Source: an uncultured Prevotella sp. (GTDB lineage: Bacteria; Bacteroidota; Bacteroidia; Bacteroidales; Bacteroidaceae). Taken from it: 12,004 bases of DNA. The notes under the pieces are model-generated. The model saw only the letters and a list, made by a program, of their open reading frames with translations. It did not search any database and was not told the origin of the DNA. The translations under genes were made by a program, and so were the position numbers. The first letter of the stretch is position 1. Each line of letters begins with the position of its first letter. The stretch is from NCBI GenBank assembly GCA_937906765.1, contig CALCUV010000139.1, positions 1-12,004 of the forward strand, given 5' to 3'. Positions 1 to 6,570 of this stretch are shown here, piece after piece.

Positions 1-1386
1 ACTTCATTCCAGGCTGCTTTGACTATGTCTGGTATTGCCGGTATGGTGTTGTCACTCGGTATGGCTGTGGATGCTAATGTGTTGATTTACGAACGTACTA
101 AGGAAGAACTTCGCGCAGGTAAGAAGATTAAGGAAGCGCTTGCCCAAGGTTATAGCAATGCATTCTCTGCAATTTTCGACTCTAACCTTACCTCAATCAT
201 CACTGCGATTATCCTTTACAACTTTGGTACAGGTGCTATCCGCGGTTTCGCACTCACGCTCGGTATAGGTATTTGCGCTAGCTTCTTTACAGCAGTATGG
301 CTCACTCGCATGACTTACGAACACTTCCATGCTCGTGACAAGTGGTTGAACCTCACTTTCTCTACGAAGCTTTCAAGAAACTTCCTCGCAAATCTCCACG
401 TGAAGTTCATCGAAAAGTCAAAGGTTGCATTCGTTATCTTTGGTGTAGCAATCGCAGTGTGCCTTGCATCTCTCGGTTTGCGTGGTCTTTCTAAGGGTAT
501 CGACTTTACGGGTGGTTATAACTTCGTTATCGAACTCGAACAGAAGGATATTACTCCCGAACAGGTAAGCACTGCTGTTGCTTCGAAGATTAAGGCAGAA
601 GATCCCAATGCTACTGTAAGCGCTATCTCAATCGTAACTACAGATAATAAGGCAGTGCGTGTAACTACGAACTATCTTATCAACTCTGATGCAGAAGACG
701 CAGACGCACAGGTAGAAAAGACTATCTATGACGCACTTCACGAAGCTGAACTCGTACAGGCTGACTACGACACGTTTAAGGATCGCGAAAATCGCGCAGG
801 TGGTTCAATCATCTCAGCACAGAAGGTAGGTCCTTCGGTAGCTGCTGAAATGGCAGAGTCAGCTGTTACAAGCGTAATCTTAGCGCTTTGCGCCATCTTC
901 TTCTATATTCTTATCCGTTTCCGTAACGTAGCTTTCTCTATCGGTTCTGTGGCAGCGCTCACCGTAGATACACTCCTCATTATCGGTATGTATTCTCTCT
1001 GTTGGGGTTGGGTTCCCTTCTCTCTCGAAGTTGACCAAACTTTCATCGGTGCTATTCTTACGGCTATCGGTTACTCTATCAACGACAAGGTGGTTGTGTT
1101 CGACCGTGTTCGCGAATACCTCGGACTCTATCCCAAGCGCGAAACTTCACGCCTCTTCAACGATTCATTGAGCAGCACTCTCACGCGTACAATTGTAACT
1201 TCTGCAACTACGCTTATCGTGCTCCTCTGCATCTTCTTCCTTGGCGGTGATAGCATCCGTTCATTTGCATTTGCAATGATTCTTGGTGTTATCTTCGGTA
1301 CACTCTCTTCTATCTTCTTTGCTGCTCCTGTGGCATTCCTTACATTTGGTAAGAAGAAGATTGTTGCTGCTGAAGCCGAAAAGTAA
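1..1386 (+). CDS. secDF: Protein translocase subunit SecDF (SecD-SecF fusion), 5'-truncated by the window
   Basis: This is the C-terminal 461 codons of a fused SecD-SecF inner-membrane protein. SecDF assists SecYEG-driven protein export and uses the proton gradient to complete translocation. The frame is open from base 1, so the gene starts outside the window; the TTG at 19 and ATG at 25 are internal. The first residues carry the SecD transmembrane-4 signature [17 protein letters not shown], with the conserved Asp encoded at 70-72. A soluble stretch and the SecF entry motif KGIDFTGG (about 496-519) follow. The SecF signature is [16 protein letters not shown] (about 1069-1116), again with its conserved Asp. 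Further hydrophobic segments lead to a short charged tail, [11 protein letters not shown]. The fused arrangement is usual in Bacteroidetes. A strong hairpin terminator 27 bp after the stop closes the unit. Family assignment is certain; only the N-terminal part is missing. Confidence 0.97.
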   Translation, partial: TSFQAALTMSGIAGMVLSLGMAVDANVLIYERTKEELRAGKKIKEALAQGYSNAFSAIFDSNLTSIITAIILYNFGTGAIRGFALTLGIGICASFFTAVWLTRMTYEHFHARDKWLNLTFSTKLSRNFLANLHVKFIEKSKVAFVIFGVAIAVCLASLGLRGLSKGIDFTGGYNFVIELEQKDITPEQVSTAVASKIKAEDPNATVSAISIVTTDNKAVRVTTNYLINSDAEDADAQVEKTIYDALHEAELVQADYDTFKDRENRAGGSIISAQKVGPSVAAEMAESAVTSVILALCAIFFYILIRFRNVAFSIGSVAALTVDTLLIIGMYSLCWGWVPFSLEVDQTFIGAILTAIGYSINDKVVVFDRVREYLGLYPKRETSRLFNDSLSSTLTRTIVTSATTLIVLLCIFFLGGDSIRSFAFAMILGVIFGTLSSIFFAAPVAFLTFGKKKIVAAEAEK

Positions 1387-1412
1387 TCTCTGTATTATCT
1401 CTACATGAAATA

Positions 1413-1447
1413 AGAGGATAGCCCTGTGGCTATCCTCTATTTTTTTT
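1413..1447 (+). terminator. Rho-independent terminator of secDF
   Basis: An 11-bp perfect stem (AGAGGATAGCC at 1413-1423 with GGCTATCCTCT at 1428-1438) closes a CTGT loop. A run of eight T begins at 1440. It lies 27 bp after the secDF stop codon. Confidence 0.92.
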
Positions 1448-1508
1448 ACCCCTATTCGGAACGCCCCAAATAGAGCGAGAGATTCGGGTAATTCAAATCC
1501 GCGTCACG

Positions 1509-1571
1509 AAGTTACTTATTGCGCGTCGAAAGTTACTAATTGTTGCCACAATATTACTTATTGTTTTGCCT
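1509..1571 (+). repeat. Short tandem repeat, three 21-bp units
   Basis: Three consecutive 21-bp units start at 1509, 1530 and 1551. They begin AAGTTACTTATTG, AAGTTACTAATTG and ATATTACTTATTG. Positions 4 to 8 (TTACT) and 11 to 13 (TTG) are the same in all three, while the second half of the unit drifts. The same unit length and the AAGTTACT core occur again at 10279-10320 (+) and 6666-6686 (-). The longer array at 2659-2763 fits the same frame when read on the minus strand. Confidence 0.6.
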
Positions 1572-1649
1572 AAATAAGATTATAATCATAGTTTATGCCT
1601 TCCTGTTCATTTTTTTATTCTATGAAAGTCCTTATTTCTTTAAAGTGTT

Positions 1650-1657
1650 TATATTTG
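1650..1657 (+). promoter_or_regulatory. Candidate Bacteroidetes -7 element upstream of the 1850 gene
   Basis: TATATTTG matches the Bacteroidetes -7 consensus TAnnTTTG exactly. I see no convincing TTG/TTTG -33 element about 19-21 bases upstream. It lies 192 bases before the start codon, so the leader would be long. The call is tentative. Confidence 0.35.
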
Positions 1658-1849
1658 CTAAATCAATGACGAAGGAAAAGGTTAAACTTAGACGATAGAC
1701 TCTTGTTTAAGAAAGAAACAATAGAGTTGTTACCCTCATTATCAGTTGTATGGTGTAATCTGAATTTTAGCCTGTTTTAACATTTACACCAGCGTGTGAC
1801 GCCGTTCTCGAATCAAGATAGTAATCATCCACTTTAAAATCTTACGACA

Positions 1850-2491
1850 ATGAAAACAATGTCAAGAATCTTTCTGTTCGTAGCGCTCCTTTTTTCATGG
1901 AGTGGCGCTACTTCTGCTCAAAAGTTGTTGCACAGTGCTGTCTATTACGACACAGGCACATCCTTCGATGGCACTCAGTGGATGCAAAACCCGCCAGTGG
2001 GTTCTGCTTACTTCCAAATTTATGACAACTATGTTTATTTCGGTGAAACAAAGTATGTCAGTCAGGGTTATGTAAATCTTTATGGGTTTTACGGAAAGAA
2101 ATATGTTAAAGAAGGCACTGGAGGTGCGCAATTTATTGTTGTTAGCAACAACTTTGACATCATTAATTGCCTTACGCTCACATTTTGGGGGTCAACTCAC
2201 ACCACTGCTGGAGTTTGGAGTAAAGTTCCACCATCTAATCAGGCGCAGAGTCAAACGAACACTACCAACAGGTCCACTAATTCCACCACCTCTCAGTCAT
2301 CAACGCTAAAGAAAGTTACCTGTACGCTCTGCCATGGCACAGGGCGTCATGGTAAGGAGTACGCTCCGAAATACAGTTATTCAAAGCCTGACACGTGGTG
2401 CCCTACTTGCCAAAAGTTTGATTATATCCACCACCATGAGGTGAAATGCCCCGCTTGTGCAGGCAGAGGTTGGAATTACAGTAACTATTAA
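1850..2491 (+). CDS. Exported protein with C-terminal zinc-ribbon-like CxxC cluster, function unknown
   Basis: This is a 213-residue exported protein that I cannot assign to a named family. An N-terminal signal peptide (residues 1 to about 23, hydrophobic FLFVALLF core) probably ends at TSA|QK, leaving an N-terminal Gln as is common in Bacteroidetes. Residues 24-125 form an aromatic- and Gly-rich, probably beta-rich region. A Ser/Thr/Asn/Gln linker (about 130-153) follows. The last 57 residues carry three Cys pairs: C158/C161 in CTLCHGTG, C184/C187 in CPTC, and C200/C203 in CPACAGRG. The first and last match the CxxCxGxG motif of the DnaJ central zinc domain. The His-rich DYIHHHE precedes the last pair. 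I infer a zinc ribbon, which is unusual outside the cytoplasm. ATG at 1850 is favoured; ATG at 1859 would also keep the signal. Neighbours do not reveal its role. Confidence 0.85.
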   Translation: MKTMSRIFLFVALLFSWSGATSAQKLLHSAVYYDTGTSFDGTQWMQNPPVGSAYFQIYDNYVYFGETKYVSQGYVNLYGFYGKKYVKEGTGGAQFIVVSNNFDIINCLTLTFWGSTHTTAGVWSKVPPSNQAQSQTNTTNRSTNSTTSQSSTLKKVTCTLCHGTGRHGKEYAPKYSYSKPDTWCPTCQKFDYIHHHEVKCPACAGRGWNYSNY

Positions 2492-2526
2492 CCTCGTGAC
2501 CAATCCACAGTTTGTTGCTTGGTTTT

Positions 2527-2580
2527 GACATAAGAACATAAGAATAACGTCGAAGTCTTATGTTCTTTTGTTCTTCTGTC
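2527..2580. repeat. AT-rich hairpin element, copy 1
   Basis: CATAAGAACATAAG (2529-2542) faces CTTATGTTCTTTTG (2557-2570), pairing at 13 of 14 positions across a 14-base loop. The element is bounded by GACA on the left and TTCTTCTGTC on the right. Copy 2 at 2612-2664 has the same arms and a different loop, so the stem seems to be the conserved part. It might stop transcription from the 1850 gene, but the stem is AT-rich and the following T tract is interrupted. Confidence 0.7.
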
Positions 2581-2611
2581 TAACCGCCAAGCTTCTCTGT
2601 CGCATGTTTTA

Positions 2612-2664
2612 GACATAAGAACATAAGTACAAAAAGAAGTCTTATGTTCTTTTGTTCTTCTGTC
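2612..2664. repeat. AT-rich hairpin element, copy 2
   Basis: This is the second copy of the element at 2527-2580. The left arm GACATAAGAACATAAG (2612-2627) and right arm from 2641 (CTTATGTTCTTTTG, then TTCTTCTGTC) are identical to copy 1. The loop differs (TACAAAAAGAAGT). The right end runs directly into the five-unit 21-bp array. Confidence 0.7.
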
Positions 2665-2763
2665 AAAACACATAGAGTATTCGTCAAAACTATTAGAATC
2701 TTTGTCAAAACTCTTAGAGTCTTTGTTTAAAAACTTAGTGTCTCTGTCTAACCGCAAAGAGAC
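2659..2763. repeat. Tandem array of five 21-bp units
   Basis: Units start at 2659, 2680, 2701, 2722 and 2743. The commonest form reads TTTGTCAAAACTCTTAGAGT plus C. Neighbouring units differ at several positions, so the array is old or under loose constraint. Two more diverged units (2575-2595, 2596-2616) lie between the hairpins, and the next bases (TTCGTGACGAG) look like the start of a sixth unit. Read on the minus strand, each unit begins roughly AAGnnTCTAA, which links it to the AAGTTACTAA repeats elsewhere in the window. Confidence 0.75.
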
Positions 2764-2806
2764 TTCGTGACGAGAAATTTACTAACCCCTTTAATCTCAA
2801 GAAGCT

Positions 2807-3700
2807 ATGAACACACATTTTAAAATCTTATGGACTACATTCCTCATGTGCTGCCTTTCTCTCGGCATGCAGGCGCAGAAGTATGAGGTGGGGCAACATG
2901 TAACAGTGGATGGCCACAGCGCCATTGTGGTTCTTGTTGACAGCACTGGCGAACACGGGCTTTTTGCTGGACCTGCGTTGGCCCTTTATGACAAGAAGAA
3001 ATACACCCCTGAGAAGTTTGTGACAAAGAAATTCTCTGGTGACAAAAAGAAACGCGATGGCCTCCGCTTCTTTCAGCAAGGCAAAATCGGCGTTGTGCTT
3101 GAAGCCCAACTAACAAAGGATGAGGTGAAAGACCTCTACAGACCCGCCCTTGACAGTCTTACTTCAACTTTAGGCGATGAAAATCAGCGCTACGTTATCA
3201 ACTATTGCCAGCAAAAGGGAATTGATGTTGCCAAATTCTTCCCCGAATTTGCTTGGGCGCAATCCTTAGGCGAAGGGTGGTTTCTCGGAGGAGTAGCAGA
3301 AGTAGTCGCCTATGTGAACAAGATTGCTAAATGCAGAGAAACAACATTGGAACTCAATCAAAAATCTATTGACGAGGGGCATACTTATTTCTATCCGCTG
3401 GATTTAATTTCGTCAACCCATCGAAAATATATGGGACGGATGTGTCTCTTAGCCCAATATTGGACCTACGCTTTCCGTTTCAAAAAAGTGCAAGAGTATC
3501 AATATGTTCCCGCTGCTAAAAAGGTCATGCCTGTATGGGTAGAGAAAAAGGAACTTGTGCGAGAATATTACTACGAATGGACAGTTGGGACCAATCTTCT
3601 CGGAGCTTTTCTCCAGTCTTCAAGAGATGTGAGTACCTATTATGATCCTCATTACAGCTGGAAGAAATTTAACTATCGTTTGGCCTTTAAGCGCTTTTAA
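2807..3700 (+). CDS. Exported protein with DUF1566-like sequence pattern, function unknown
   Basis: This 297-residue protein has a signal peptide (residues 1 to about 23, core LWTTFLMCCLSLG) that probably ends at MQA|QK. Three features recall exported Bacteroidetes proteins of the DUF1566 type. These are DSTGEHGL (about 45-52), the AxxLGEGWFLGGVAEV block (about 151-166, compare LGxGWxLPsxxEL), and ISSTHRKY (about 201-208, where relatives have a WSST-like segment). The usual LPS is replaced by LGG, so this is a diverged member at best; I rely on memory of the pattern. The C-terminal third is rich in Tyr and basic residues (KKVQEYQYV, REYYYEW) and matches nothing I know. It follows the repeat-rich spacer, and no obvious terminator follows its stop. 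Confidence 0.85.
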   Translation: MNTHFKILWTTFLMCCLSLGMQAQKYEVGQHVTVDGHSAIVVLVDSTGEHGLFAGPALALYDKKKYTPEKFVTKKFSGDKKKRDGLRFFQQGKIGVVLEAQLTKDEVKDLYRPALDSLTSTLGDENQRYVINYCQQKGIDVAKFFPEFAWAQSLGEGWFLGGVAEVVAYVNKIAKCRETTLELNQKSIDEGHTYFYPLDLISSTHRKYMGRMCLLAQYWTYAFRFKKVQEYQYVPAAKKVMPVWVEKKELVREYYYEWTVGTNLLGAFLQSSRDVSTYYDPHYSWKKFNYRLAFKRF

Positions 3701-3756
3701 TTTGTAAGTAAAACCAGGTTTTGAGTGACTTTTTTCACATTTTTTATGAAATGCAC

Positions 3757-3786
3757 TTGATTCTTTGTTTTTAATTCCTACATTTG
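3757..3786 (+). promoter_or_regulatory. Bacteroidetes-type promoter for the 3828 gene
   Basis: A -7 element TACATTTG (3779-3786) matches TAnnTTTG exactly. TTG at 3757-3759 lies 19 bases upstream, the expected -33 spacing. The predicted transcription start is about 3792, giving a leader of roughly 35 bases. This is the best-formed promoter in the window. Confidence 0.65.
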
Positions 3787-3827
3787 CAATATTGAACATT
3801 CCAAATATCCGTTAAAATCCGCAACTC

Positions 3828-4448
3828 ATGATGCGCTTCTGTCTGATTCTTCCTTTAGTTTTGGCGTTTGTGTGCGGAATGGTGCAGTGTTCAAGTGATG
3901 CGCAACCCGCGCCTATAGACTTGCCCATGGAGCAGTTTCAGGCGGGTGACATCGTGTTTCGACGAGGCGAAAGCATGGCAAGTCGAATGGTGCTTTACAA
4001 TGACCCCGAGGGACACTATTCCCATGTCGGCATGATTGTTCAAGATGACAGCGCGCTAATGGTAGTCCATGCGCTTCCCGGAAGTCACCCCACTCAGAGC
4101 GGTGAAGACCTTGTCAGAATGGAAACCCTTGGCGAATTTTTTGCTCCTGAGAATGCCACACGGGGAAAGGTAATGCGCCTCCCGCTGAGTGAGTTGCAAA
4201 AAAGGGAGTTAAGCCGAAGAGCCGTGGAGAAAGTAAAGACGCGCGTAGCGTTTGACCATAATTACGATTGTCAAGACACAGTAGAGATTTATTGTACGGA
4301 ACTGCTACAACTTCTTTACTCCCACGTGGGCATAAACCTCTCCGAAGGGAGACTGACACGGATAAGCATCCCCGGATTACACGCCGACATCATTATGCCT
4401 GCCGACATCCACAAAAATCAGCAATTACAGACTATTTTTAGTTACTAA
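3828..4448 (+). CDS. Permuted papain-like hydrolase, YiiX/DUF830-like, exported
   Basis: This 206-residue protein has an N-terminal hydrophobic leader ending near GMVQC; Cys21 could be a lipid site, although Gln at -1 is atypical. The mature part fits the circularly permuted NlpC/P60 (YiiX/YaeF) superfamily. It shows the entry motif FQAGDIVFRR (37-46), YSHVGMIV with the predicted catalytic His66, and YCTELLQLLYSHVGINL with the predicted nucleophile Cys156. In this superfamily the His precedes the Cys, as here. Members are thought to cleave amide or thioester bonds in peptides, lipids or cell-wall material. The substrate cannot be told from the sequence. The start may be ATG 3828 or the adjacent ATG 3831. 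It has its own promoter and probably shares a transcript with the lipoprotein gene 34 bp downstream. Confidence 0.85.
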   Translation: MMRFCLILPLVLAFVCGMVQCSSDAQPAPIDLPMEQFQAGDIVFRRGESMASRMVLYNDPEGHYSHVGMIVQDDSALMVVHALPGSHPTQSGEDLVRMETLGEFFAPENATRGKVMRLPLSELQKRELSRRAVEKVKTRVAFDHNYDCQDTVEIYCTELLQLLYSHVGINLSEGRLTRISIPGLHADIIMPADIHKNQQLQTIFSY

Positions 4449-4482
4449 CTCACATATTTATTAACTCTAAATTCTTTTTATT

Positions 4483-4884
4483 ATGAAAAAGTTTTTGTTC
4501 GCTATCGTATGCTTGATGGCAAGTTTCACATTCGCGTCATGCGGTGGTTCAACACCCGCAGACGAAGCAGCTAATTGCATCGAACTTCTCAAAGATAAGG
4601 ACTACAAAGGTTTTGTAGAAACCATCAATTTTAAGGGAGAAACTCAAGAAGAGATTGACCAGCAGAAGCAATTCTTCCTTGAACTCCTCACTAAGAAGGT
4701 GGACGAAATGTATGAACAGTCAGGTGGCATTGAATCTTACACATTGGTAAGCGAAGAAATTGCTGAAGACGGCAATACTGCAAAGGTGGTTTATGAAATC
4801 ACTTATGGTGACGGCACAAAGAAGAACGAAACCATCAACTTGATTAATGTTGACGGCGAGTGGAAGCAAGAAATCAATAAGTAA
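4483..4884 (+). CDS. DUF4878-type small lipoprotein
   Basis: This 133-residue protein has a clear lipoprotein signal: MKK, a hydrophobic core and the lipobox FASC with Cys20, followed by a GG-rich spacer that favours surface or periplasmic anchoring. The mature domain begins with a helical segment (PADEAANCIELLKDKDYKGF) and ends in beta strands (KVVYEITYGDGTKKNETINL, then VDGEWKQ). That layout is typical of DUF4878/NTF2-like lipoproteins of Bacteroidales, whose function is unknown. It sits 34 bp after the YiiX-like gene and is closed by a bidirectional terminator. A decayed relative lies 1.6 kb downstream (6453-6554), so the gene was once duplicated. Confidence 0.88.
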   Translation: MKKFLFAIVCLMASFTFASCGGSTPADEAANCIELLKDKDYKGFVETINFKGETQEEIDQQKQFFLELLTKKVDEMYEQSGGIESYTLVSEEIAEDGNTAKVVYEITYGDGTKKNETINLINVDGEWKQEINK

Positions 4885-4920
4885 TTCTTTTCCTTCTTGT
4901 TGAAAAGCATATAGCATAAA

Positions 4921-4960
4921 AAACGGGAGGCTCCAGCGATGGAACCTCCCGTTTAATTTT
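4921..4960. terminator. Bidirectional terminator between the lipoprotein and ATPase genes
   Basis: AAACGGGAGG (4921-4930) pairs perfectly with CCTCCCGTTT (4945-4954), with further pairing of TCC/GGA inside. T-rich sequence follows on the + strand, and a run of six T follows the stem on the - strand. It can serve both converging genes. The core 4925-4950 recurs with one change at 6573-6598. Confidence 0.88.
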
Positions 4961-4982
4961 CCTCAATAGGCATATTTAATGC

Positions 4983-6221
4983 CTAAGTCAACAGGTAATC
5001 AAATACGTTCATCATTATAATGCCATTAGGAAGTGTGTGTGTAGGTATATTGTCTGTTGTAATAATTATTTTTGTAAAAGAGTCGTTTGTTAGGGTTAGT
5101 GAGCGTTGTTCCTGCTTCTGTTTATCTTCGTCTGGTAACGAATAAGCAGATTGAATATATATCCTCTCACTCCCTTTGTTACAAACAAAATCAACCTCAA
5201 GTGAGGTTCTGGTAGTTTTACCTTCATCATCTTTTTGATAGAAAGTAACGCACCCCACATCTACCTTATAACCCTTACCAATAAGATGGTTATATATGAT
5301 ATTTTCCATAATGTGAGTTGGTTCCACTTGTCGGAAATTTAGAAGTGCATTACGCAAGCCAAGGTCGGAAAAATAATATTTATAAGGAGTGTCTATATAT
5401 TTCTTTCCTTTAATATCATAGCGTACGGCTCTTTCAATGAGGAAAGAATCTATAAAATAGTCTATATAAATTTTTATGGTGTTGTGACTAATTTTTACCC
5501 TTTTCTCGCTGACAAAAGTGTTCGCTAATTTGTTGGGATTCGTCAATGCTCCTATGTTTGATGCTAAGAGGCTGAATAATTCTTCTAACTCAGCGTCATT
5601 TTTTACACTATTGCGGTTGACGATGTCACTCAAATATGTCTCTTTAAGTAAATCTTGAAGTATTTCTGCTTTTCGCGCGTTGTCCTTCTCCAAAACCACC
5701 ATCGGCAGTCCTCCATAATAAAGGTAGTTTCGCCACAATGAGGCGGCTTCTTCATTTGAATTTTCTTTTATTTCTTTAAACGAGAGCGGTTGAAGATGAA
5801 TTTGAACTCCTCGACCTCTAAACTCGGTAACAATGTCTGAAGAAAGAAATTTTGCATTACTTCCTGTTACATATACATCAAGGTTTTCAATATGCAGGAA
5901 ACCATTAAGCACATCCACAAAACTCTCCAACATCTGAATTTCGTCAATCATCACATAATACATCTGTGAATCTTGTTTTGTCAAATGTTCTACATAATCA
6001 TATAAGGTTTCTGCATTGCGGTATTTCCGATGAGCAAATGAGTCAAGCTGTAATTCAATTATATGACTGGCATCAACGTCATTCTCTAAGAGATATTGTT
6101 TGTACAGATTGAATAATAGATATGATTTACCTACGCGTCGCAATCCAGTAACAATCTTTATCAAATGATTATGCTTGTTACTTATCAACTTCTTAATGTA
6201 ATGTTCTCTTTTGAATCTCAT
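4983..6221 (-). CDS. AAA_14/DUF4143-type ATPase with PD-(D/E)XK-like C-terminus
   Basis: This 412-residue protein matches the AAA_14 plus DUF4143 architecture of orphan bacterial and archaeal ATPases. It has the Walker A motif GLRRVGKS (26-33), Walker B YYVMIDE (88-94), a sensor-like VTGSN (118-122) and the family-typical YYGGLP (168-173). The C-terminal part carries LEVDFV (341-346) followed by IYIQ (354-357), the restriction-endonuclease-like signature of the DUF4143 region. Cellular function is unknown for most members. I prefer ATG at 6221: the GTG at 6248 adds nine residues and would put a palindromic repeat inside the gene. Coding is AT-rich, with many AGA and ATA codons, unlike the antiporter and asd; together with its flanks this suggests acquisition by transfer. 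Confidence 0.9.
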   Translation of the reverse strand: MRFKREHYIKKLISNKHNHLIKIVTGLRRVGKSYLLFNLYKQYLLENDVDASHIIELQLDSFAHRKYRNAETLYDYVEHLTKQDSQMYYVMIDEIQMLESFVDVLNGFLHIENLDVYVTGSNAKFLSSDIVTEFRGRGVQIHLQPLSFKEIKENSNEEAASLWRNYLYYGGLPMVVLEKDNARKAEILQDLLKETYLSDIVNRNSVKNDAELEELFSLLASNIGALTNPNKLANTFVSEKRVKISHNTIKIYIDYFIDSFLIERAVRYDIKGKKYIDTPYKYYFSDLGLRNALLNFRQVEPTHIMENIIYNHLIGKGYKVDVGCVTFYQKDDEGKTTRTSLEVDFVCNKGSERIYIQSAYSLPDEDKQKQEQRSLTLTNDSFTKIIITTDNIPTHTLPNGIIMMNVFDYLLT

Positions 6222-6223
6222 AC

Positions 6224-6260
6224 AGTGACAATTTTTGTGTGTATACACACTTTTCGTCTA
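6224..6260. repeat. 37-bp direct repeat with palindromic core, proximal copy
   Basis: This copy starts AGTGACAATTTTTGTG and matches 6298-6334 at 33 of 37 positions without gaps. It contains the perfect 14-bp palindrome GTGTGTATACACAC (6237-6250). It lies 3 bp before the preferred start codon of the ATPase and next to its likely transcription start, a natural place for an operator. Confidence 0.75.
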
Positions 6261-6268
6261 CAAAGATA
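6261..6268 (-). promoter_or_regulatory. Candidate -7 element of the ATPase gene
   Basis: On the minus strand this reads TATCTTTG, an exact TAnnTTTG match. No good -33 TTG is seen at the usual spacing. The predicted transcription start is near 6255, so the proximal palindrome would occupy the first transcribed bases and the distal palindrome would lie about 60 bases upstream. Confidence 0.5.
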
Positions 6269-6297
6269 GTGGTTTGATATAAGATAAGTGTGGTTTA

Positions 6298-6334
6298 AGT
6301 GACAATTTTTGTGTATATACACAGTTTTTGTCTC
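6298..6334. repeat. 37-bp direct repeat with palindromic core, distal copy
   Basis: This second copy is offset 74 bp from the first. Its core is the perfect palindrome TGTGTATATACACA (6310-6323). The four differences between copies include one inside the palindrome, and each copy is still palindromic, its centre shifted by one base. Confidence 0.75.
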
Positions 6335-6452
6335 TAAAACCTTTGATTTGCCATTTCCTAAATGCTATATAATCTATCGCAACTGCACTATTTTACTCGC
6401 TTACTCCCAATGGATTCCAATAACTCGCCTTTTTCTCTGTGATAACAGGTCA

Positions 6453-6554
6453 GATTTTCATTTCGAAGACTATCAAAAGTTAGGTAGGCATTCTTCACGG
6501 AAGTTCTCACTAAGAAGGAGTACGAAATGGATGGAACAAGAAATCAATAATTAA
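6453..6554 (+). pseudogene. Decayed DUF4878 lipoprotein gene (relic of a second copy)
   Basis: This is a remnant of a relative of the lipoprotein at 4483-4884. Bases 6488-6529 align with 4668-4710 at about 35 of 43 positions with one gap; that frame reads AFFTEVLTKKEYEM against QFFLELLTKKVDEM. About 148 bp are then missing. Bases 6531-6554 align with the last 25 bases of the intact gene; in another frame they read WMEQEINN-stop against WKQEINK-stop. The two parts are out of frame with each other. Upstream, EDYQKL (about 6465-6482) may match KDYKGF. No signal peptide or lipobox is found before it. A continuous open frame of 81 codons from 6309 crosses the relic but mixes frames and is not a functional gene. 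Confidence 0.7.
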
Positions 6555-6570
6555 GCACATACTGAAAAGG

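Larger units (their letters stand above)
1387..1849. other. Gene-poor spacer between secDF and the exported protein at 1850
   Basis: I find no credible gene here on either strand. The stretch holds the secDF terminator (1413-1447), a short 21-bp-periodic repeat (1509-1571) and a candidate promoter element (1650-1657). There is also a weak imperfect hairpin, ACTCTTGTTT (1699-1708) against AAACAATAGAGT (1716-1727), which needs a two-base bulge. The roughly 190 bases between the candidate promoter and 1850 would form a long untranslated leader if that promoter is real; no known riboswitch is recognisable in it. Confidence 0.6.
2492..2806. other. Repeat-rich non-coding spacer
   Basis: This 315-bp gap between two exported-protein genes is almost wholly repetitive. 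It holds two near-identical hairpin elements (2527-2580 and 2612-2664), two diverged 21-bp units between them (2575-2595 and 2596-2616), and a run of five tandem 21-bp units (2659-2763). A minus-strand open frame of about 89 codons (2488-2757) exists only because the repeat length is a multiple of three. Its product is a degenerate 7-residue repeat (SKSFDKD-like) with no start context, so I do not call it a gene. I see no clear -7/-33 promoter for the 2807 gene. Confidence 0.7.

Noticed and set aside
2488..2757. Minus-strand open frame of 89 codons in the spacer
   Set aside because: It exists only because the 21-bp repeat keeps frame. The product is a degenerate 7-residue repeat with no signal, domain or start context.
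2575..2763. CRISPR array
   Set aside because: The 21-bp units are contiguous, with no unique spacers between constant repeats, and there is no cas gene in the window.
3710..3742. Possible terminator after the 2807 gene (AAAACC-A-GGTTTT and GTGA…TCAC)
   Set aside because: The first has a one-base loop and cannot fold as drawn; the second has a four-base stem only. Neither is convincing.
6309..6554. Plus-strand open frame of 81 codons before the second terminator
   Set aside because: Its start lies inside the distal direct repeat, and its last third mixes frames of the decayed DUF4878 gene. No domain or signal peptide is visible. Recorded as a pseudogene relic instead.
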